Below, piece after piece: positions 61,947 through 64,000 of a DNA stretch of 64,000 nucleotides. This stretch comes from Litomosoides sigmodontis (lineage: Eukaryota; Nematoda; Chromadorea; Rhabditida; Onchocercidae). The notes under the pieces were generated by a model. The model was given only the letters and a program-made list of their open reading frames with translations, did no database searches and was not told where the DNA came from. Numbering within the stretch: the first letter of the stretch is position 1; each line of letters opens with the position of its first letter. The position numbers and the translations under genes were made by a program. The stretch is from the NCBI GenBank assembly GCA_963070105.1, contig OY718808.1:2975738-3039737 (forward strand), written 5' to 3'.

Positions 61947-62460
61947 ATTAATTGAAAAGTTGTTTTCAAATTTTTTAATCAAATGTCCTTGTAGCGCACA
62001 TTTTAATTGCTACTGCAGTTGTGCTGAGGAGACGGTGTTGTAACGGAAATATCTCATTTCGATGATTCAACTTGATTCATCAAGTTGATTCACGACGATT
62101 CAACTTGTTGGAAGAAAAATTTGAAGAGTAAAATTTGTTTGAAATGCTCAAAGTTACTAATATTTCGCGCGGTAACACAAATGAACTCAGAAACATTGAA
62201 GAAAGCTCTTTTCTGGTTAAGGAACGGACCCCGTGGAATCGGTTCAGCCGGAGACAGGGACGTTGCTTTTTTTTCCGTAAAGCGCCACGGTTCCTGTGGT
62301 GTCTCGTAAAGTTTTATTAAAATTAAAAGTGTAGCATTGGATGAAATATCGTATTTTATACACTTTAATTATCTTCCTCTCAAACACTTCACTACCATCA
62401 TTGACAGTGAAATATGAAAATCATAAATGAGAAATTTTGAAAATTTGCTAAAAAACGTAA
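61947..62460. other. Convergent intergenic region with an inverted repeat and a GC-richer island
   Basis: Contains a 9-bp inverted repeat (TCAACTTGA, 4-nt loop, TCAAGTTGA) at 62067-62088, with GATTCAACTTG repeated at 62097. An island at about 62170-62310 is clearly more GC-rich than its surroundings. Two overlapping open frames cross it, but neither has supporting features. No known RNA family is recognised. Confidence 0.4.
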
Positions 62461-62461
62461 G

Positions 62462-62467
62462 TTTATT
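62462..62467 (-). terminator. Polyadenylation signal of the minus-strand gene
   Basis: AATAAA on the minus strand, 30 bases beyond the stop codon at 62500-62498. Confidence 0.55.
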
Positions 62468-62497
62468 AAACGCATATGATTTTGGTATGTCACACGT

Positions 62498-63783
62498 TTA
62501 AATGAGCGGATCTTCACCCTCCTCATCAATCGTTTGCTCATCGTTCGTCTCGTAAACTTTGCATTTATTGTCCTTAATTTTAACATGCAAATTTGAATAT
62601 GCCGCAAAATTGAACGGCTTTTGATCGTCCATTTCATGGACCGATTTAATCTCCTCCACTACTTTTTCGATTTCCATTTTCTTTTGCTTGAAATAAATGA
62701 ATGTGACTTATGGATGATTCTTTAGAATGAAATTTCACTTCCTGGTCAGTTACACCAGTTACTTTTCGAAAGCAAAATACGAGTGACATTAGATGATTTC
62801 CGTAGATTAAGCTTAAGTGTAGCAAATTAGATTAGTTCTTTGTTGAGTAAATAAGAGTGATAAGTTGCATTAGCTGTTTGCTTAGCAAATATAAGTGAGT
62901 AAAAATTTCCAGGAATGTTACCTTACGAAATTCATCAATATTGCCCATATTTTCAACTTTATTCATCGGTATGATATCTGCTTTGCTACAATTAAATAAA
63001 TTCTAATTAAACACTCAGTTTAATTATCCCAAAGTTCAAAAGCTATTACGAAATTAAGAGACAAAAAGACTGTTTCAAATTTTATCTCAGAACATGCAAC
63101 TGTAAGCAATGCTATCATATATTTCATTTTTATGAACTGTTGAAAAAAAAAAAATGACGCTTGAATTCACTGCCCAATTAGAGAATTTTTCAATAAGTAA
63201 TTTTAAGTAATAAAAATAAACGTCTTGAAGTCAAAAATTTTCAGGGAAAGAATTAGATGTTGTTGAGGAATGCTTCAGAACACTTACTCCCGTTCACTTT
63301 CTTCAGATCCCTCAATTTGAGTTTGATCATCTCTTCTGTGCTCCTCTCTCTGCAACACGCACAATCACAGTATTTTAATTAAATTTCCTTTTTTCAATTT
63401 GATTGATAAATTTAAATTGCAAGCATAAATAAAATTTCAATCTGTGGACTATTTGTCATAATGTTGGAAGTGATACTAAAATGTAAAGCTATTCTATGCA
63501 TAATTTTAGACGTGCGATTTTTTTTTTTTTTTTAACAAGAAACAGTATTTATAATTTCATCATTGCCACAAATAATTCATTGTTCCAAAACAGGCAATTA
63601 ATTAATTACCAATTAATTAAGGAAATGAAAAAAAATTAATTAAGGAATGAAAAAAAAAGGTGCAAAACAATCAAAAAGATACACTTTGTGTGATTTTCGT
63701 AAGTGCGCCCGCTTTTGCTCCTTTTTTTTTAAAATTTTTATTCTTATTTCTTCCTTTTCCATTGGATGATAAATTACGTTCAT
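62498..63783 (-). CDS. Unrecognised small, highly charged protein, about 137 residues
   Basis: Four minus-strand exons: 63783-63685 (starting at the ATG), 63349-63288, 62985-62922 and 62686-62498, with compatible phases (split Asp codon at 63288/62985). Order of character: basic N terminus (KILKKKEQKRAHLRKSHK), Glu/Arg-rich stretch, KADIIPMNKVENMGNIDEFR, then an acidic tail with QKPFNFAAYSNLHVKI and a C terminus TIDEEGEDPLI. No signal peptide, membrane segment or known domain is visible; it looks largely disordered. The start is chosen because a TTTGCAG acceptor lies 4 bases before the ATG, as for a trans-spliced message. An upstream exon is not excluded (a gtaagt donor occurs on the minus strand near 63863). 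The first donor (AAA|gtgtat) is weak. Function unknown. Confidence 0.6.
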
Positions 63784-64000
63784 TCTTCTGCAAATACATT
63801 AGTGAACTAATGCACGCCTTAATTTTCAAATAAACTTTTCAAACTATTTTTCATAAAACTTACATATTTGTTAAGCAAAAAAAAAATTTCCTAATCAATT
63901 ATCCTAAATTTATTAATTTATTTACTTTTTATTTTTTGCCAAATCTTTACAATTAATCAGTCATTTGCATGTTTACATATTTCATTTCTACGACAGGAAG

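Overview
Eukaryotic, AT-rich window, almost certainly from a nematode. The introns are short, with nematode-type TTTCAG acceptors. Two start codons sit directly on, or a few bases after, a splice acceptor with no upstream coding exon, as expected for spliced-leader trans-splicing. One gene encodes a major-sperm-protein (MSP) domain. A filarial (onchocercid) worm would fit the composition, but that is inference; no species marker is visible. Exons below were assembled by reading GT/AG borders and checking phase across every junction. The nkcc-1 and MSP models close exactly in frame.

Layout. (1) 1-18108, + strand: the 3' part of a very large gene, the RPM-1/Highwire/MYCBP2 (PHR-family) ubiquitin ligase. 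About 52 exons give roughly 2,496 residues, from just before the second PHR domain through filamin-like, SH3-like, DOC/APC10-like, B-box-like, RING-H2 and tandem-cysteine domains to the natural stop. The RING-Cys-relay catalytic residues are all present. (2) 18109-36183: about 18 kb in which I find no convincing gene. It holds microsatellites and minisatellites, including an uninterrupted (TTA)n array of about 1.18 kb, and one G-rich island. (3) 36184-57777, + strand: a complete 28-exon gene for an SLC12 Na-K-2Cl cotransporter (nkcc-1-like), 1,399 residues. It carries three RFxV/I SPAK/OSR1 (GCK-3) docking motifs, a conserved phosphoregulatory segment lying in a perfect in-frame 96-bp tandem duplication, 12 membrane segments, a His-rich insert in the C-terminal domain, and a 2.3-kb pure (ATT)n array in one intron. 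(4) 59667-61885, + strand: a five-exon gene for a 258-residue MSP/VAP-like domain protein with a C-terminal coiled coil. (5) 63783-62498, - strand: a four-exon gene for a small, highly charged protein of about 137 residues that I do not recognise, convergent with the MSP gene.

The genes are not an operon: spacing is large between the first three and the last pair converge. rpm-1 products act in neuronal ubiquitin signalling, nkcc-1 in chloride and volume homeostasis under the WNK-SPAK/OSR1 pathway, and the MSP-domain protein plausibly in cytoskeleton or protein contacts. The most distinctive observations are the paired tandem duplications at both ends of one nkcc-1 intron, the splice-junction-encoded kinase docking motifs, and the giant pure trinucleotide arrays.
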